Below are positions 17,364 to 26,885 of a DNA stretch of 55,984 nucleotides, one piece after another (position 1 is the stretch's first letter; each line of letters starts with the position of its first letter). The notes below the pieces were generated by a model. The model was not told the origin of the DNA. It did no database searches and saw nothing but the letters and a program-made list of their open reading frames with translations. The stretch is from a virus: positions 1 through 55,984 of the IMG/VR virus record IMGVR_UViG_3300033142_000702; one strand, written 5' to 3'. Both the position numbers and the translations under genes were made by a program.

Positions 17364-18634
17364 TTTGTTCCCTCTACATATACAGATTCATACTGTCTTA
17401 TACCGTCGTTTATATCTATAGCGTTTAAAGCGGAGTGTTCGCTAATGCCATACTTACAGGCTTTAACATCTCTAAATCCTGCCTTTTCAAATTGAGCTAT
17501 CAGCTGTGCGGTAGTTGGTACCCATACATGTCCTTGCTCATTCAAAGTTCTGTAGGCTATTTTCTCTAGGTCGCCAGGTTGTGGTGCTCTTTTCCATACA
17601 AACTTACAGTAGTTTTTTATATATGCAGGATAGTTCTTGCCCCTTAATTCTTCGGAGAAAAGCCTATCTGGACAACTTACGCGCATAACTCCACCGGGTT
17701 TTAGTGTTCGTAACGCTTCCTTCAGCATTATTAAACCCTTTTCTTCTGGTACGTGTTCTATCATATGTTCACTTAAGGCATACTCAAAAGTATTATCTTC
17801 GTAAGGCCACTTAACTGTAGCATCCATAAATGTCATGGGATAGTTAACTCTTTGCCATTTTTCGGTGTTATCAACGTTTAACCAACCCTGCTTACATTCC
17901 CAGCCACAACCTATATTAATTTTAGTTTCCATTTTCTCTCCGTATGCGTCTTCCAGCAGAACCTTCTTACCACCCGTATAGTGTATAAAGTTTCCTCCGG
18001 GAAAATTCTCTTTTTTATCGAACCGCACTCTAGGAGTAGCGTTCCATTTATAATTTAACTCGGTATAATCTAAGTGCTGTGTTATCTGACTAGTAATGTA
18101 TGCTTGATCTAGCTTCATGTGTGCGTCCCTTACTTTATTGTTCCACACTTGCCAGTTTAATAATTTTTTCTTGGCTTTAGCTCTACCCTCTTTACTCCAC
18201 AGTATTACCCCACTGTTAAACATCAAGTATGGAGCTTCCACTGTTTTAGGTTTAGCTAGGGGTATATTAAATAAAGCTATAGCATTTTTATAGTCTTGTT
18301 GCCTAAAGGGTTTCATATATCCTGGTGGTTTAACCATACCAGGTAGTTCATGTTCCGGACAGGCTCCTACATCTACTATATCCTCTAGAAATATGTTATC
18401 TTCAAAGTTTTCAATTACTATATCTATATCAACGTATAGTATCTTATCGTATTCCTCAAACCGAGGATCATACACTAAATGTAAGTGTCCGAAGAAAGGG
18501 CTGGCATATCTCTGCTCAGTTTCAAATAGATAATCACTATTGTGCATCTTAGCATATTTCTTGAATCTCTTGATACTTACATTTACCCAACTAGGTATTG
18601 GACCGTTGTAATACTGATAAATTAGCGTTTTCAT
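17360..18634 (-). CDS. fusion: GT8-like glycosyltransferase plus SAM methyltransferase
   Basis: 424 aa, two domains. Residues ~1-225 resemble the 254-aa gene at 20804 (ILYVDIDIVIENF with DxD; NSGVILWSKEGRAKA; LDQAYITSQ). Residues ~235-424 are a class I methyltransferase (INIGCGWECKQGW, EYALSEHMIEHV, LKPGGVMRVSCPD). Probably adds and methylates a sugar in one polypeptide. Overlaps neighbours by 4 nt. Confidence 0.8.
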   Translation of the reverse strand: MKTLIYQYYNGPIPSWVNVSIKRFKKYAKMHNSDYLFETEQRYASPFFGHLHLVYDPRFEEYDKILYVDIDIVIENFEDNIFLEDIVDVGACPEHELPGMVKPPGYMKPFRQQDYKNAIALFNIPLAKPKTVEAPYLMFNSGVILWSKEGRAKAKKKLLNWQVWNNKVRDAHMKLDQAYITSQITQHLDYTELNYKWNATPRVRFDKKENFPGGNFIHYTGGKKVLLEDAYGEKMETKINIGCGWECKQGWLNVDNTEKWQRVNYPMTFMDATVKWPYEDNTFEYALSEHMIEHVPEEKGLIMLKEALRTLKPGGVMRVSCPDRLFSEELRGKNYPAYIKNYCKFVWKRAPQPGDLEKIAYRTLNEQGHVWVPTTAQLIAQFEKAGFRDVKACKYGISEHSALNAIDINDGIRQYESVYVEGTK

Positions 18635-19317
18635 ATTTTTTGATATGAAGCCTTACCATCATAAGGCTCAGTATGTTTTTCTAATAATTTCCAACCCCTA
18701 ACTAAGATTTCCGCTTCTAATACTTCATGATCGTAACTAGCTATGTCATCAAATACTATGGTAGCACCTGAACTCATTCTATCGTCAAACCAGTGAAACT
18801 CATTTCTTACAGGAAAGTATTGATGTGGACCATCTATGTGTGCAAATATATATTCGTTCAATATGTGCTTATTTTCGCTGTATACAGGTACGCCGTCACT
18901 GTATCTATCAAAAAACTCAGTATCTTCTAGATTCAGGAAGATGAAGTTGATTTCCCTTTCCATGGCGTATAGGTATATTGGACCTATATACTTATCCCTC
19001 ATTTGATTAGTATAATTTAATTTTCTATCCAGACCCTCTCTTTCGGCATATACAATGTTACCAAAAGGATCTACTGCCACGTGAACCTTATAAGGAAAAA
19101 TGCCTTTAGCTAAAGCATCCATAATGTAACCACTGGTGCCCCCTTTCCTCAATCCTATTTCACAAGTCATACCTATCTTACCTGCTGGTATGGCTTCTAT
19201 AGCTCTTGTTATAATATCATAGTCTGGATCACTGTCGTGGTCTCCAGGTAGACTTCCGTCTAAGTTTACTTTCATTGGAATTACTACATCTTTCCAAGCG
19301 GACTCTTTTGGTTCCAT
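18631..19317 (-). CDS. class I SAM methyltransferase (Methyltransf_24 / cephalosporin-hydroxylase-like)
   Basis: 228 aa. CEIGLRKGGTSGYIMDAL is the SAM-binding glycine-rich loop; VAVDPFG, FAHIDGPHQYFP and TIVFDDIASYDHEV complete the fold. Such enzymes often O-methylate sugars. Abuts the next gene by one base. Confidence 0.75.
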   Translation of the reverse strand: MEPKESAWKDVVIPMKVNLDGSLPGDHDSDPDYDIITRAIEAIPAGKIGMTCEIGLRKGGTSGYIMDALAKGIFPYKVHVAVDPFGNIVYAEREGLDRKLNYTNQMRDKYIGPIYLYAMEREINFIFLNLEDTEFFDRYSDGVPVYSENKHILNEYIFAHIDGPHQYFPVRNEFHWFDDRMSSGATIVFDDIASYDHEVLEAEILVRGWKLLEKHTEPYDGKASYQKI

Positions 19318-20090
19318 TATTCTTCCTTTAAAAATTGAGGTAGTATGCAGCGGTTAGCATTAGCCCAACCTGATACACACATATGGTTATTATTATATGG
19401 TTGACTCAATACTTGATACCAGCCAAATTCTGCTGGGCATAACTTTTTATCTTTATGCAGTTTAAATACTCTAGCAGTATCAATAGACTTTGCATTATGA
19501 ATTATAATCGTATCAAATAAGTATTCTCTAGGGATAACTGTATCCGTTTTATCTATTTCATGTGCTATATTAAAGGTTTCCCAGTGGGGTTTCATAACCC
19601 CAAAACCTATAGCAGTTTTATCTTTATAAGCTTTTTCTGTATATATGCTAAAATCCCCTTTAGCATATGTAAATACATCGAATCTGGCACGTACTATTAC
19701 ATCGTACTCTTTTGGTAACTTATCTACCATAAGGGCATGACATAAAATTTGGTGCGCCTGATACTTAGTACGTTCGTGCAAGTTAGGTCTTTTTTGATAT
19801 ATTCCTGAAAACTCCCGCATTTTATCACATATCATATCTGCTTTATTCATAGTCAGATAAGGGTGATAGTGAGCGGTTGGTTCGTCAAATAACCAATAAT
19901 CTACAACAGGATACTCATTAATTAATATTTTTTCATACTGTTTCCAAGTACCAAAATAGAAATCTGCTGTAGGAAAACTATGCTTTAAATGTCTTAAATC
20001 TCTATGGAAGTCCTGATTATAGTCCTGTCTTTTATTACCATTCATCATCCCAGATCTTGGAACTCCCGACACACATACAGCTATTTTCAT
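19317..20090 (-). CDS. WavE-like putative glycosyltransferase A
   Basis: 257 aa. KIAVCVSGVPR, then ADFYFGTWKQ and YDVIVRARFDVF match the WavE-type LPS protein pattern. The next gene (20100) is a diverged tandem copy (IRMRYDTW; LFGAEMGWYQVLVKPYGN against CPAEFGWYQVLSQPYNN). Acceptor unknown. Confidence 0.6.
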   Translation of the reverse strand: MKIAVCVSGVPRSGMMNGNKRQDYNQDFHRDLRHLKHSFPTADFYFGTWKQYEKILINEYPVVDYWLFDEPTAHYHPYLTMNKADMICDKMREFSGIYQKRPNLHERTKYQAHQILCHALMVDKLPKEYDVIVRARFDVFTYAKGDFSIYTEKAYKDKTAIGFGVMKPHWETFNIAHEIDKTDTVIPREYLFDTIIIHNAKSIDTARVFKLHKDKKLCPAEFGWYQVLSQPYNNNHMCVSGWANANRCILPQFLKEE

Positions 20091-20099
20091 TTCATATCC

Positions 20100-20804
20100 T
20101 TATTTTACAACGACTGGACTAATTTTGTGTTCATAGTGTTTCTCGTGTATATCAGTCCACCGACTTAGTTGAATCCCCCCACAATACGTCCTTACAGAAG
20201 CATTACCGTAGGGTTTAACTAAAACCTGATACCACCCCATCTCTGCTCCAAAAAGCTTTTCTTCTTTATGTAACTTGTGTGCATTTCGCATCCTATGTGG
20301 TGTATGCATAATCATAAAATCTGTCGTTACTTCATACATAGTAACAAGCATAGGCTTAGATACGTATAATTGTAGGCTGTCCTCTTTCCATGATTTTAAC
20401 CCAAAAGTATATGTATATTGAGTTTCATATGCTTCGCGAATAAAGTCTTGCCAATTATGATCACCTAACCATGTATCATATCGCATACGAATAATTAAAT
20501 CATAGTCATCTATGTGATCTACGATATATTGATGAGCCAGTATTTGCTTCGTACTATGTGGCCGTTGTTCGTACTTAGCTACCTCCGGATACTCTGGATA
20601 GAGTTGTAAGTAATATTCGCACCCCCATGGATCATATTCAACAACAGGCTCCGGAAAAGTAATAACATTATCAACAGGTGGTTGTGGTAGTCCTTCCCAT
20701 GTTGAATAATAAACGGAATCAGCATGATCTGTAATCAGTTTATGGTTTTCCTTCCAGCCAGAAAACTCTCTATAAATACCTGAATAGCATACGGCTATTC
20801 TCAT
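20100..20804 (-). CDS. WavE-like putative glycosyltransferase B (tandem paralogue)
   Basis: 234 aa. RIAVCYSGIYREFSGW, VYYSTWEG, LIIRMRYDTWLG and GAEMGWYQVL align with the neighbouring copy, showing an old tandem duplication. Overlaps the gene upstream by one base. Confidence 0.6.
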   Translation of the reverse strand: MRIAVCYSGIYREFSGWKENHKLITDHADSVYYSTWEGLPQPPVDNVITFPEPVVEYDPWGCEYYLQLYPEYPEVAKYEQRPHSTKQILAHQYIVDHIDDYDLIIRMRYDTWLGDHNWQDFIREAYETQYTYTFGLKSWKEDSLQLYVSKPMLVTMYEVTTDFMIMHTPHRMRNAHKLHKEEKLFGAEMGWYQVLVKPYGNASVRTYCGGIQLSRWTDIHEKHYEHKISPVVVK

Positions 20805-21568
20805 TATATATCCTTAAATATAGTGGGTATATCAAACCTGTAATCGCCCACGTAGTGGGCGAAGTTGCACTCCCTATCTTCAAGTTTCGTAGGTAGTCTA
20901 TTCCACTCTATGGGTAACTCTAGTACATCAAATTCATATTTGTTTAACATAGCATTGAGATATACTTGATCTAAACAGTGTGAGCTGTGTCCTACTCCCT
21001 TTAATCCTGGAGTTAATGCTGCATTCTTGTGGTGAAACCATTTTTCGTGGTCATCAAATTTCTCTCTAGCTTTTAGTCTGGCCTCTTTTGACCAGAGTAG
21101 TACGCCAGTATTAATCATACGCACGTCGGAACGTGCAGTAGTAGGAGCTATCATAGGTGCCCCAAAATCTTTATACCTCTGCAACATCGGTCCTGTAGCA
21201 GAATAATTTATGTTCACTTTTAAATCTGGGTGTCTCCACTCTGGCCACCCTGCTATATCTATCACATCTATATCGAATATATTATTATCCATTCTTTTGG
21301 GCATTACATCCACATCTACATATAACACGTTATCGTATTGATCAAAGAAGGGGTCTAGCCAAGTTCTAGCTTTCTCAAAGTAATTAGAACTAGAGTTTAC
21401 AAACCTATCCCTAAAGAAATGATAGTCTACTCCATGTTTTATGGCATAATATTTAAAGTATCTATAACTATACACTACCCAGTCTGGTATACCACTTTCA
21501 GGATAGTGAGGGTTAGGTTTCCCTACGCCATTAGCATTAAAGAACACTTGGTATATAGCGTTTTTCAT
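20804..21568 (-). CDS. GT8-like glycosyltransferase
   Basis: 254 aa. NVLYVDVDVM supplies a DxD metal-binding motif, MINTGVLLWSKEAR and CLDQVYLNAML follow, and the same three blocks occur in the N-terminal half of the GT-MT fusion at 17360. ATG overlaps the methyltransferase stop by 4 nt. Confidence 0.75.
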   Translation of the reverse strand: MKNAIYQVFFNANGVGKPNPHYPESGIPDWVVYSYRYFKYYAIKHGVDYHFFRDRFVNSSSNYFEKARTWLDPFFDQYDNVLYVDVDVMPKRMDNNIFDIDVIDIAGWPEWRHPDLKVNINYSATGPMLQRYKDFGAPMIAPTTARSDVRMINTGVLLWSKEARLKAREKFDDHEKWFHHKNAALTPGLKGVGHSSHCLDQVYLNAMLNKYEFDVLELPIEWNRLPTKLEDRECNFAHYVGDYRFDIPTIFKDI

Positions 21569-22275
21569 TTCTGTATATACGCAGTAGGTGCATTGAAGTT
21601 CAATAGTTTTACTTGTAAGTTATTTTCTTCTACGAACTTATCAACACCCAAAGACTCAGACCATTGATGGTAGGCATATTCGTCAAATACCACAATGCCT
21701 CCCTTAGCTACTCTAGGCCATAGCGCACTTAGTGCTTCATATGTCGGTTTTTCTAAATCTAAATCTAGATACAGCAATGAGATTTTAAAGCCTGGACGTT
21801 TGTTAACCATGTCTTGAGCAGTTTTAGATATATCTCCGCATATCAATTCATAATCTGACTCTAAGAAACCTGCATCCTTTATCATCATATTTAATATATC
21901 ATAATAATCGTAGTCTAATTTAAACTTACGGTTTCTAAATAATTCCCCCATTGTTTCTTTATCTATACCCGACAGACTATCAACTAATTCCTCAGAATCA
22001 AAAATATCAAAACCTATAATCTTTTTAAAAGAGTTAGGTGCTAAGGCTCTCTTTAACTTTAACCAGGTAAACATTCCCGAACCCTTAAACACTCCGCACT
22101 CTACTATGTCTCCGGGTATATCTATAACCTTATTAAATAGTACTGTTCTAGCTATTAGTTTATTAAATACCCTTGAGTCTTCACTAAAGATAAAACCGTT
22201 GAAGTCATCAAATATCTTTTGTCTTGTATTAGATATTTCTCTTTCTGCGTTACAAAATTCTGGCTCTTTATTCAT
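21565..22275 (-). CDS. TylF/MycF-like sugar O-methyltransferase
   Basis: 236 aa from ATG 22275; the longer frame would overlap the sulfotransferase by 77 nt. GDIVECGVFKGSGMF is the SAM loop; IGFDIFDS, ISLLYLDLDLEKPTYEAL and GGIVVFDEYAYHQW match the TylF/MycF family, which methylates deoxysugar hydroxyls. Confidence 0.8.
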   Translation of the reverse strand: MNKEPEFCNAEREISNTRQKIFDDFNGFIFSEDSRVFNKLIARTVLFNKVIDIPGDIVECGVFKGSGMFTWLKLKRALAPNSFKKIIGFDIFDSEELVDSLSGIDKETMGELFRNRKFKLDYDYYDILNMMIKDAGFLESDYELICGDISKTAQDMVNKRPGFKISLLYLDLDLEKPTYEALSALWPRVAKGGIVVFDEYAYHQWSESLGVDKFVEENNLQVKLLNFNAPTAYIQK

Positions 22276-22945
22276 GGTTCCATATATTCCTAGTTGCGGT
22301 ACTAAAAATGTCGTTAAACCCGAAAAACGTGACGTCTTTCTCATACCAATCTCCTATTATATTTTTTGTTATGCTATTGTAATATTCCGGATATGGCTTA
22401 ACAATAGTAGCCGTTACGTTTCTACGTTTTAAGGGTTCACTTAAGTTAAAGTACTTAGTTATATCTTCGTCTAAGTGTTCTGTTCTCATTATAAAACATT
22501 TGAGATCCCCTTGTTCATCTGTAACATGGTCTACCTGAGGATACCAACACCTTATAGCTCTGTGCCAGAAAAACTCCTTATCCCCCCAAATGTGTCTCTC
22601 TTCTAAAAATGCTTCAAAAGATGATACATCTGCATAGGTAGGAGGAATCTTTTTCTCAATCTCTATCAATTTCTTAGCAAAACAGTATCTAGATACTACT
22701 CTAGCCCAGGGATTACGTACCACTGCAAAGAACTGTCTTGTATTTCTTAAATTTATATTTATATCTCTCCACCTAGCGTGCTCGTAACCATGGTGGTCTT
22801 TATGTTTATTCATGGTAGCCAGTAACCTGCTTGAATATTCAGGACTTATATGGGTATTTTTTCCCGCTTCCATAATTTGTCCACGTAGGCCATGACGTAC
22901 AGTCATGCCCCCAGTCTTGGGGATATGTATAAAAAACTTAGTCAA
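22268..22945 (-). CDS. sulfotransferase
   Basis: 225 aa. HIPKTGGMTVRHGL is the PAPS 5'-phosphosulfate-binding loop and AVVRNPWARVVSRY the 3'-phosphate-binding motif, both in the expected places. Likely sulfates a sugar made by the surrounding enzymes. Phage sulfotransferases are unusual. No PAPS-synthesis gene is in the window, so host PAPS would be needed. Confidence 0.85.
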   Translation of the reverse strand: MTKFFIHIPKTGGMTVRHGLRGQIMEAGKNTHISPEYSSRLLATMNKHKDHHGYEHARWRDININLRNTRQFFAVVRNPWARVVSRYCFAKKLIEIEKKIPPTYADVSSFEAFLEERHIWGDKEFFWHRAIRCWYPQVDHVTDEQGDLKCFIMRTEHLDEDITKYFNLSEPLKRRNVTATIVKPYPEYYNSITKNIIGDWYEKDVTFFGFNDIFSTATRNIWNHE

Positions 22946-24290
22946 TCTTATTCTCCACGAAGTACTGTAGATCTTCTGGTGTGCCCAACCCCCACATCTT
23001 ATCTACTGTGAAGGTACGAATTTCTTTACCGTCTTCTATAGCTTCATTGTATACAGGACAAACATAGAACTCATTATTAACACGTATATCTCTACCAATC
23101 ATTTGATTAGCATATCGTACAAAATCTGATCCCTTCTTCCAATAGTAATATCCTACTGTAGCTTGATCAGAAATAGGTTTCTTTTCTGCCACTTCTACCA
23201 CATACCCATTTCTATCTGATCTTGCATAAGACCACTTAGGGTGGGTAGCTTTAAATGTAACTATACCACCATCTGCCTGTGACTCCTGCATACGGTACAT
23301 AAATTCTGCTGTAGTCCACTCTACAAATTGGTCTGAGTTTGCAAAGAATAAAGGATTATCGTTATCTATATACTCACTTGCTAATAGTGCAGTACAAGCA
23401 GCCCCTTCCGTAATCCCATCAACCTCTACAATTCTGCAGTCGGGCGCGATTAAGGATAGCGTCATGTCTAAGTTATATTTCTCTCTGTGTTCTTTTTGCA
23501 CTACAAATATATAGTTTGCCTCAAAACCAAGGTTCTCAACTACTACTTGTATCATTGGTTTACCGTGTACCTCAATTAGAGGTTTAGGAAATGTGTATCC
23601 CGCCTGTTCAAATCTTGAACCCGCCCCTGCCATAGGTATCAGTACGTTTAACTTACTATCTTGCCATTTAACTTTCACAGGTTTGCCCTTTAGTTTAGTT
23701 TTTATTTTATCTAGTGTAACGTCATCTGGATCTTCAACTCGAAGTATTTGTGCACCAGAACGTTCCGCCGCTAATAGTCCGTGAGGATTGTCCTCAACTA
23801 CTAGTGTTTCGTCTGGTAAACAGTGCATGGCAGACATAGCCTTCCAATACATTTCTGGATGGGGTTTATTATTTCTCACATCATCCGTAGAAATCAAAAT
23901 ATCAAAGTACTCTATTAAACCTATTTTAGATAACGCGGTTAATACTGTTCTACGTATTGAATTAGAACAGCAACCTAATTTATACCCTTGAGCCCTTAGC
24001 TCACTAAATAATCTTAATAATTTAATATCTGGAGATAAATTTTCCTTAAGCAGTACTACGGTATTTTCTTGCTTTTGTTTCCAGATAATTTCGTGATCTT
24101 CTTGTTTTAACCCTTTCTCATCTGACAGCATTTCCAATTTAGTCTTGGTAGGTAATCCGTCGTATCTACCTAGGTGCTCTTCCATACTAATAGCATAGGT
24201 TTCACCTAATGCCATATTAAGGGCTTCATAGTGTATATCTTTAGTTTTTATAAGAACACCATCTAAATCAAATAAAATTAGTTTTATCAT
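22938..24290 (-). CDS. fusion: HAD phosphatase plus sugar nucleotidyltransferase
   Basis: 450 aa from ATG 24290. N-terminal HAD domain: FDLDGVL (nucleophile Asp), CSNS, and NKPHPEMYWKAM with VVEDNPHG. C-terminal nucleotidyltransferase: LIPMAGAGSRFEQAG, FPKPLIEVHGKPM, and FFANSDQFVEW. Suggests dephosphorylation and nucleotide activation of sugar phosphates by one protein. The start is the ATG just before the HAD strand. Confidence 0.85.
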   Translation of the reverse strand: MIKLILFDLDGVLIKTKDIHYEALNMALGETYAISMEEHLGRYDGLPTKTKLEMLSDEKGLKQEDHEIIWKQKQENTVVLLKENLSPDIKLLRLFSELRAQGYKLGCCSNSIRRTVLTALSKIGLIEYFDILISTDDVRNNKPHPEMYWKAMSAMHCLPDETLVVEDNPHGLLAAERSGAQILRVEDPDDVTLDKIKTKLKGKPVKVKWQDSKLNVLIPMAGAGSRFEQAGYTFPKPLIEVHGKPMIQVVVENLGFEANYIFVVQKEHREKYNLDMTLSLIAPDCRIVEVDGITEGAACTALLASEYIDNDNPLFFANSDQFVEWTTAEFMYRMQESQADGGIVTFKATHPKWSYARSDRNGYVVEVAEKKPISDQATVGYYYWKKGSDFVRYANQMIGRDIRVNNEFYVCPVYNEAIEDGKEIRTFTVDKMWGLGTPEDLQYFVENKID

Positions 24291-24720
24291 AATAATCATC
24301 CGCAAAATCTGTACATATTGCAAAGTGTGACTCATCCACCTCATCAACCCCCCACTCTGGTAAAACGCATACGGTATTCATAGATGCCCCAATCATTCTA
24401 GGATAGCACCAGATAAAGTTATGGCTAGTCAAAGTATAGTTATCCCCATCATGGTAGAAGTAATTAAGATCTGAATCTATTAAATAATTTAATGCTCCAA
24501 AATTCTTACAATGAATCCATAATTCTGTTTTACTTAGGAACTTAAAGTCTACCTTATACTTCGCGGAATCGTGCCCTAAATAAAAACCTCCGTCTATATA
24601 CCTTAAATCAACTTCTACATCGTACCCGTTGACTATAGCTTCTTCAATATATTCAGGACTATTTTCTCTTTCTTTGTTGGGGCCATAAATATTACCCCTG
24701 TGTGCTATTATCTTCATCAT
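24268..24720 (-). CDS. short glycerophosphodiester phosphodiesterase-like protein
   Basis: 150 aa. IIAHRGN, ENSPEYIEEAI, DVEVDLRYIDGGFYLGHD resemble the first half of GDPD enzymes (HRG, E-D, GHD). The second half of a normal GDPD barrel is replaced by a short Trp/Tyr-rich region, so activity is uncertain. Overlaps both neighbours. Confidence 0.6.
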   Translation of the reverse strand: MMKIIAHRGNIYGPNKERENSPEYIEEAIVNGYDVEVDLRYIDGGFYLGHDSAKYKVDFKFLSKTELWIHCKNFGALNYLIDSDLNYFYHDGDNYTLTSHNFIWCYPRMIGASMNTVCVLPEWGVDEVDESHFAICTDFADDYYDKTNFI

Positions 24721-25313
24721 TTTCTTATCTCTATAATATAAGTATCAGGATCATGATTCTTTCTAAGGTCGTGGTGAAATACCTTATAGGGTTCTATAGC
24801 TTTTAATAATTCTTTATATGCTGCATCGTTCCAATCGTTAGGGTGTTTCTTTAACCAAGGATGATTCTTTTCTTCATTACTCATTAAATCAAACGGCCAG
24901 ACATCTTCTATGAAATATGAACCATCATCTGTCAAGTTAGGAAAGAAATTAATAAACGTTTTACGTTGAGCATCGTGTGTATGTAAACCATCATCTATTA
25001 TAATATCAAATTTATAGTTGGGATGTATAACGTCTGTAGTACTATCACCCTTCAAGTACTCTACATTAGGATGTTTCAATATTCCTATATCTTCAGGTTT
25101 TACTCTTTGAAAAGTATCTATTCCCATTATTTTACATTTAGGGGCGTGAGCTACTATAGCTTCTATACTAGCTCCTTTGAATATACCTATCTCTAATAAC
25201 TCGAACTCATCAAAGTAATTCCACATAGCGGGTTCGTATACTCTTGCATAGTCGTGTTTTAAACTTCCCTTGTCACACTTATATATATCGAACTGATCTT
25301 TTAATGTTAACAT
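24717..25313 (-). CDS. SAM methyltransferase (MycE / demethylmacrocin OMT-like)
   Basis: 198 aa. DKGSLKHDYARVYEP, LLEIGIFKGASIEA (SAM loop), IMGIDTFQ, IIIDDGLHTHDAQRKTF and YFIEDVWP match macrolide-sugar O-methyltransferase-type enzymes. Part of the coupled glycan run. Confidence 0.75.
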   Translation of the reverse strand: MLTLKDQFDIYKCDKGSLKHDYARVYEPAMWNYFDEFELLEIGIFKGASIEAIVAHAPKCKIMGIDTFQRVKPEDIGILKHPNVEYLKGDSTTDVIHPNYKFDIIIDDGLHTHDAQRKTFINFFPNLTDDGSYFIEDVWPFDLMSNEEKNHPWLKKHPNDWNDAAYKELLKAIEPYKVFHHDLRKNHDPDTYIIEIRK

Positions 25314-25996
25314 ACCGTAGTTGATCTCTCTTGTCTAGTTTCTACTATAAACGGATAATATTCTTCTAAATCGGGGAACAGTTGTCTACATAGTGTAGCA
25401 TCGTTGGGCCACACTCCTACACATTCAAATAAATCTATAGCTTTAGTGGCGGCCCAGGGTTGCATCATATATGCTGAATTTCCTGCTAAACCGTCGGGTC
25501 TATCATCTTTATAGTGTATTATTGTTTTTTGACGAACCCCTTCCCCCGCAAGTTGCATCTGGGCTCTCCAAGTACCACCTTGCGGTGTGCACCCGACAGG
25601 ATTATTAATTTGGCAAATGCTTTTAAAATCTACATTTGGTAATTCGCGTACAAATATCGCATCATGTTCTAATATTAACATGGGTTCATCACTATGTTCA
25701 CATTGTTTCCATAAAAAATAGTGCGACATTGAACACGCTTTCTTGGTTCTTAAATCCGCACAAGTATATGGAAATTGTACTAAATTTGTATTAGGACATA
25801 TGCGCTTTCTATCATTACTAACTCCTGCCCATACCCAGTGTACATCCATATTAAGCATAAGTTCTTCTACTGTATATTTAGTTACAGCTTTAAACTTTTC
25901 AACTATTACCCCATATTTCTTACCCGAGTCAATGCATCGTTGACCTACTGTTTCTGAGTAATCATCGCCCTCAATTACTATTACTCTAGCTCTCAT
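25307..25996 (-). CDS. GT25-like glycosyltransferase, second copy
   Basis: 229 aa, paralogue of the 16716 gene: RARVIVIEGDDYSE..QRCIDSGKKYG, KKACSMSHYFLWKQC, MLILEHDAIFV. Overlaps the SDR gene by 11 nt. Confidence 0.7.
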   Translation of the reverse strand: MRARVIVIEGDDYSETVGQRCIDSGKKYGVIVEKFKAVTKYTVEELMLNMDVHWVWAGVSNDRKRICPNTNLVQFPYTCADLRTKKACSMSHYFLWKQCEHSDEPMLILEHDAIFVRELPNVDFKSICQINNPVGCTPQGGTWRAQMQLAGEGVRQKTIIHYKDDRPDGLAGNSAYMMQPWAATKAIDLFECVGVWPNDATLCRQLFPDLEEYYPFIVETRQERSTTVC

Positions 25997-26885
25997 TGTA
26001 TGTTTCTCTTATAGCTTGCTCAAAATCTGTAAATTCAAAAGAAAACTCTTCAATAAATCTGGAACCATCTATAGATTGAAATGGTATCTCAGGATAATTG
26101 CCGGGTTTCTTAACTATAATAGGTTCCACATCGTGATCCAAAGCTTTAGTTATACGTTCAGCTAAGGTCCATATAGACATGGATTGATTAGTGCTAAAAT
26201 TGTACACACTATGCTTTGTATCCCTTGTAGCTAGTATATACATCATTTCAGCTACATCCCTAACATATATAAAATCTCTGGCTATATTTACTGCGTGTTC
26301 TTGTACAGGTACTCCCTTTCCGTTTTTTATATTTCGTATAGCTGCGGGCACTATTCGTGTGAATGAATAATCTCCCGCGCCAAATACATTTACAGGACGA
26401 ACACTTATTATATCCATTTCTCTGTAATGTTTGCGATAAAAATCACAAACACTGGCGGCAACTACTTTAGAAAACTCATAAGGTGACCCCGGATTAAATA
26501 TTGCCGTTTCGGGGGTAGGTACTACTTCCTGGTAACCATATACTTTATCTGTTTCTATTATTATACTCTTCTTTACTTTGGCATATCTTGCAGCTTCTAA
26601 TACTGCTGCTGTACCTAAACCATTGGCTTTGATAGCATCAAAAGGTGCTAGGTCACAATCGGCTACTAAAGGTTTTCCTGCAAAGTGTATTACTACATCT
26701 ATGCACTTTTCATTCATTAAATTAGATAGAGAATCACAGTCTGTAATATCCATACAGTACTGACGATAACCTTGATCCGGAGCTAAGGATCTTGATACTC
26801 CATATACCCTGCGCCCTCGTTCCTTGAAGTGTTTGGCGGTAGCCCCGCCTATAAAGCCTGAATGTCCTGTTATTAGTATATTCAT
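25986..26885 (-). CDS. extended SDR: NDP-sugar epimerase/dehydratase
   Basis: 299 aa from ATG 26885. NAD-binding GHSGFIGG at residues 7-14, DVVIHFAGKP, and the catalytic Y-x-x-x-K (SPYEFSKVVA). VRPVNVFGAGD and ARDFIYVRDVAEMM match UDP-glucose 4-epimerase / GDP-mannose dehydratase relatives. Supplies a modified nucleotide sugar. The exact reaction is not decidable. Confidence 0.85.
   Translation of the reverse strand: MNILITGHSGFIGGATAKHFKERGRRVYGVSRSLAPDQGYRQYCMDITDCDSLSNLMNEKCIDVVIHFAGKPLVADCDLAPFDAIKANGLGTAAVLEAARYAKVKKSIIIETDKVYGYQEVVPTPETAIFNPGSPYEFSKVVAASVCDFYRKHYREMDIISVRPVNVFGAGDYSFTRIVPAAIRNIKNGKGVPVQEHAVNIARDFIYVRDVAEMMYILATRDTKHSVYNFSTNQSMSIWTLAERITKALDHDVEPIIVKKPGNYPEIPFQSIDGSRFIEEFSFEFTDFEQAIRETYNES

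Noticed and set aside
22276-22344. N-terminal extension of the TylF-like methyltransferase
   Set aside because: It overlaps the sulfotransferase by 77 nt and adds residues not typical of the family.
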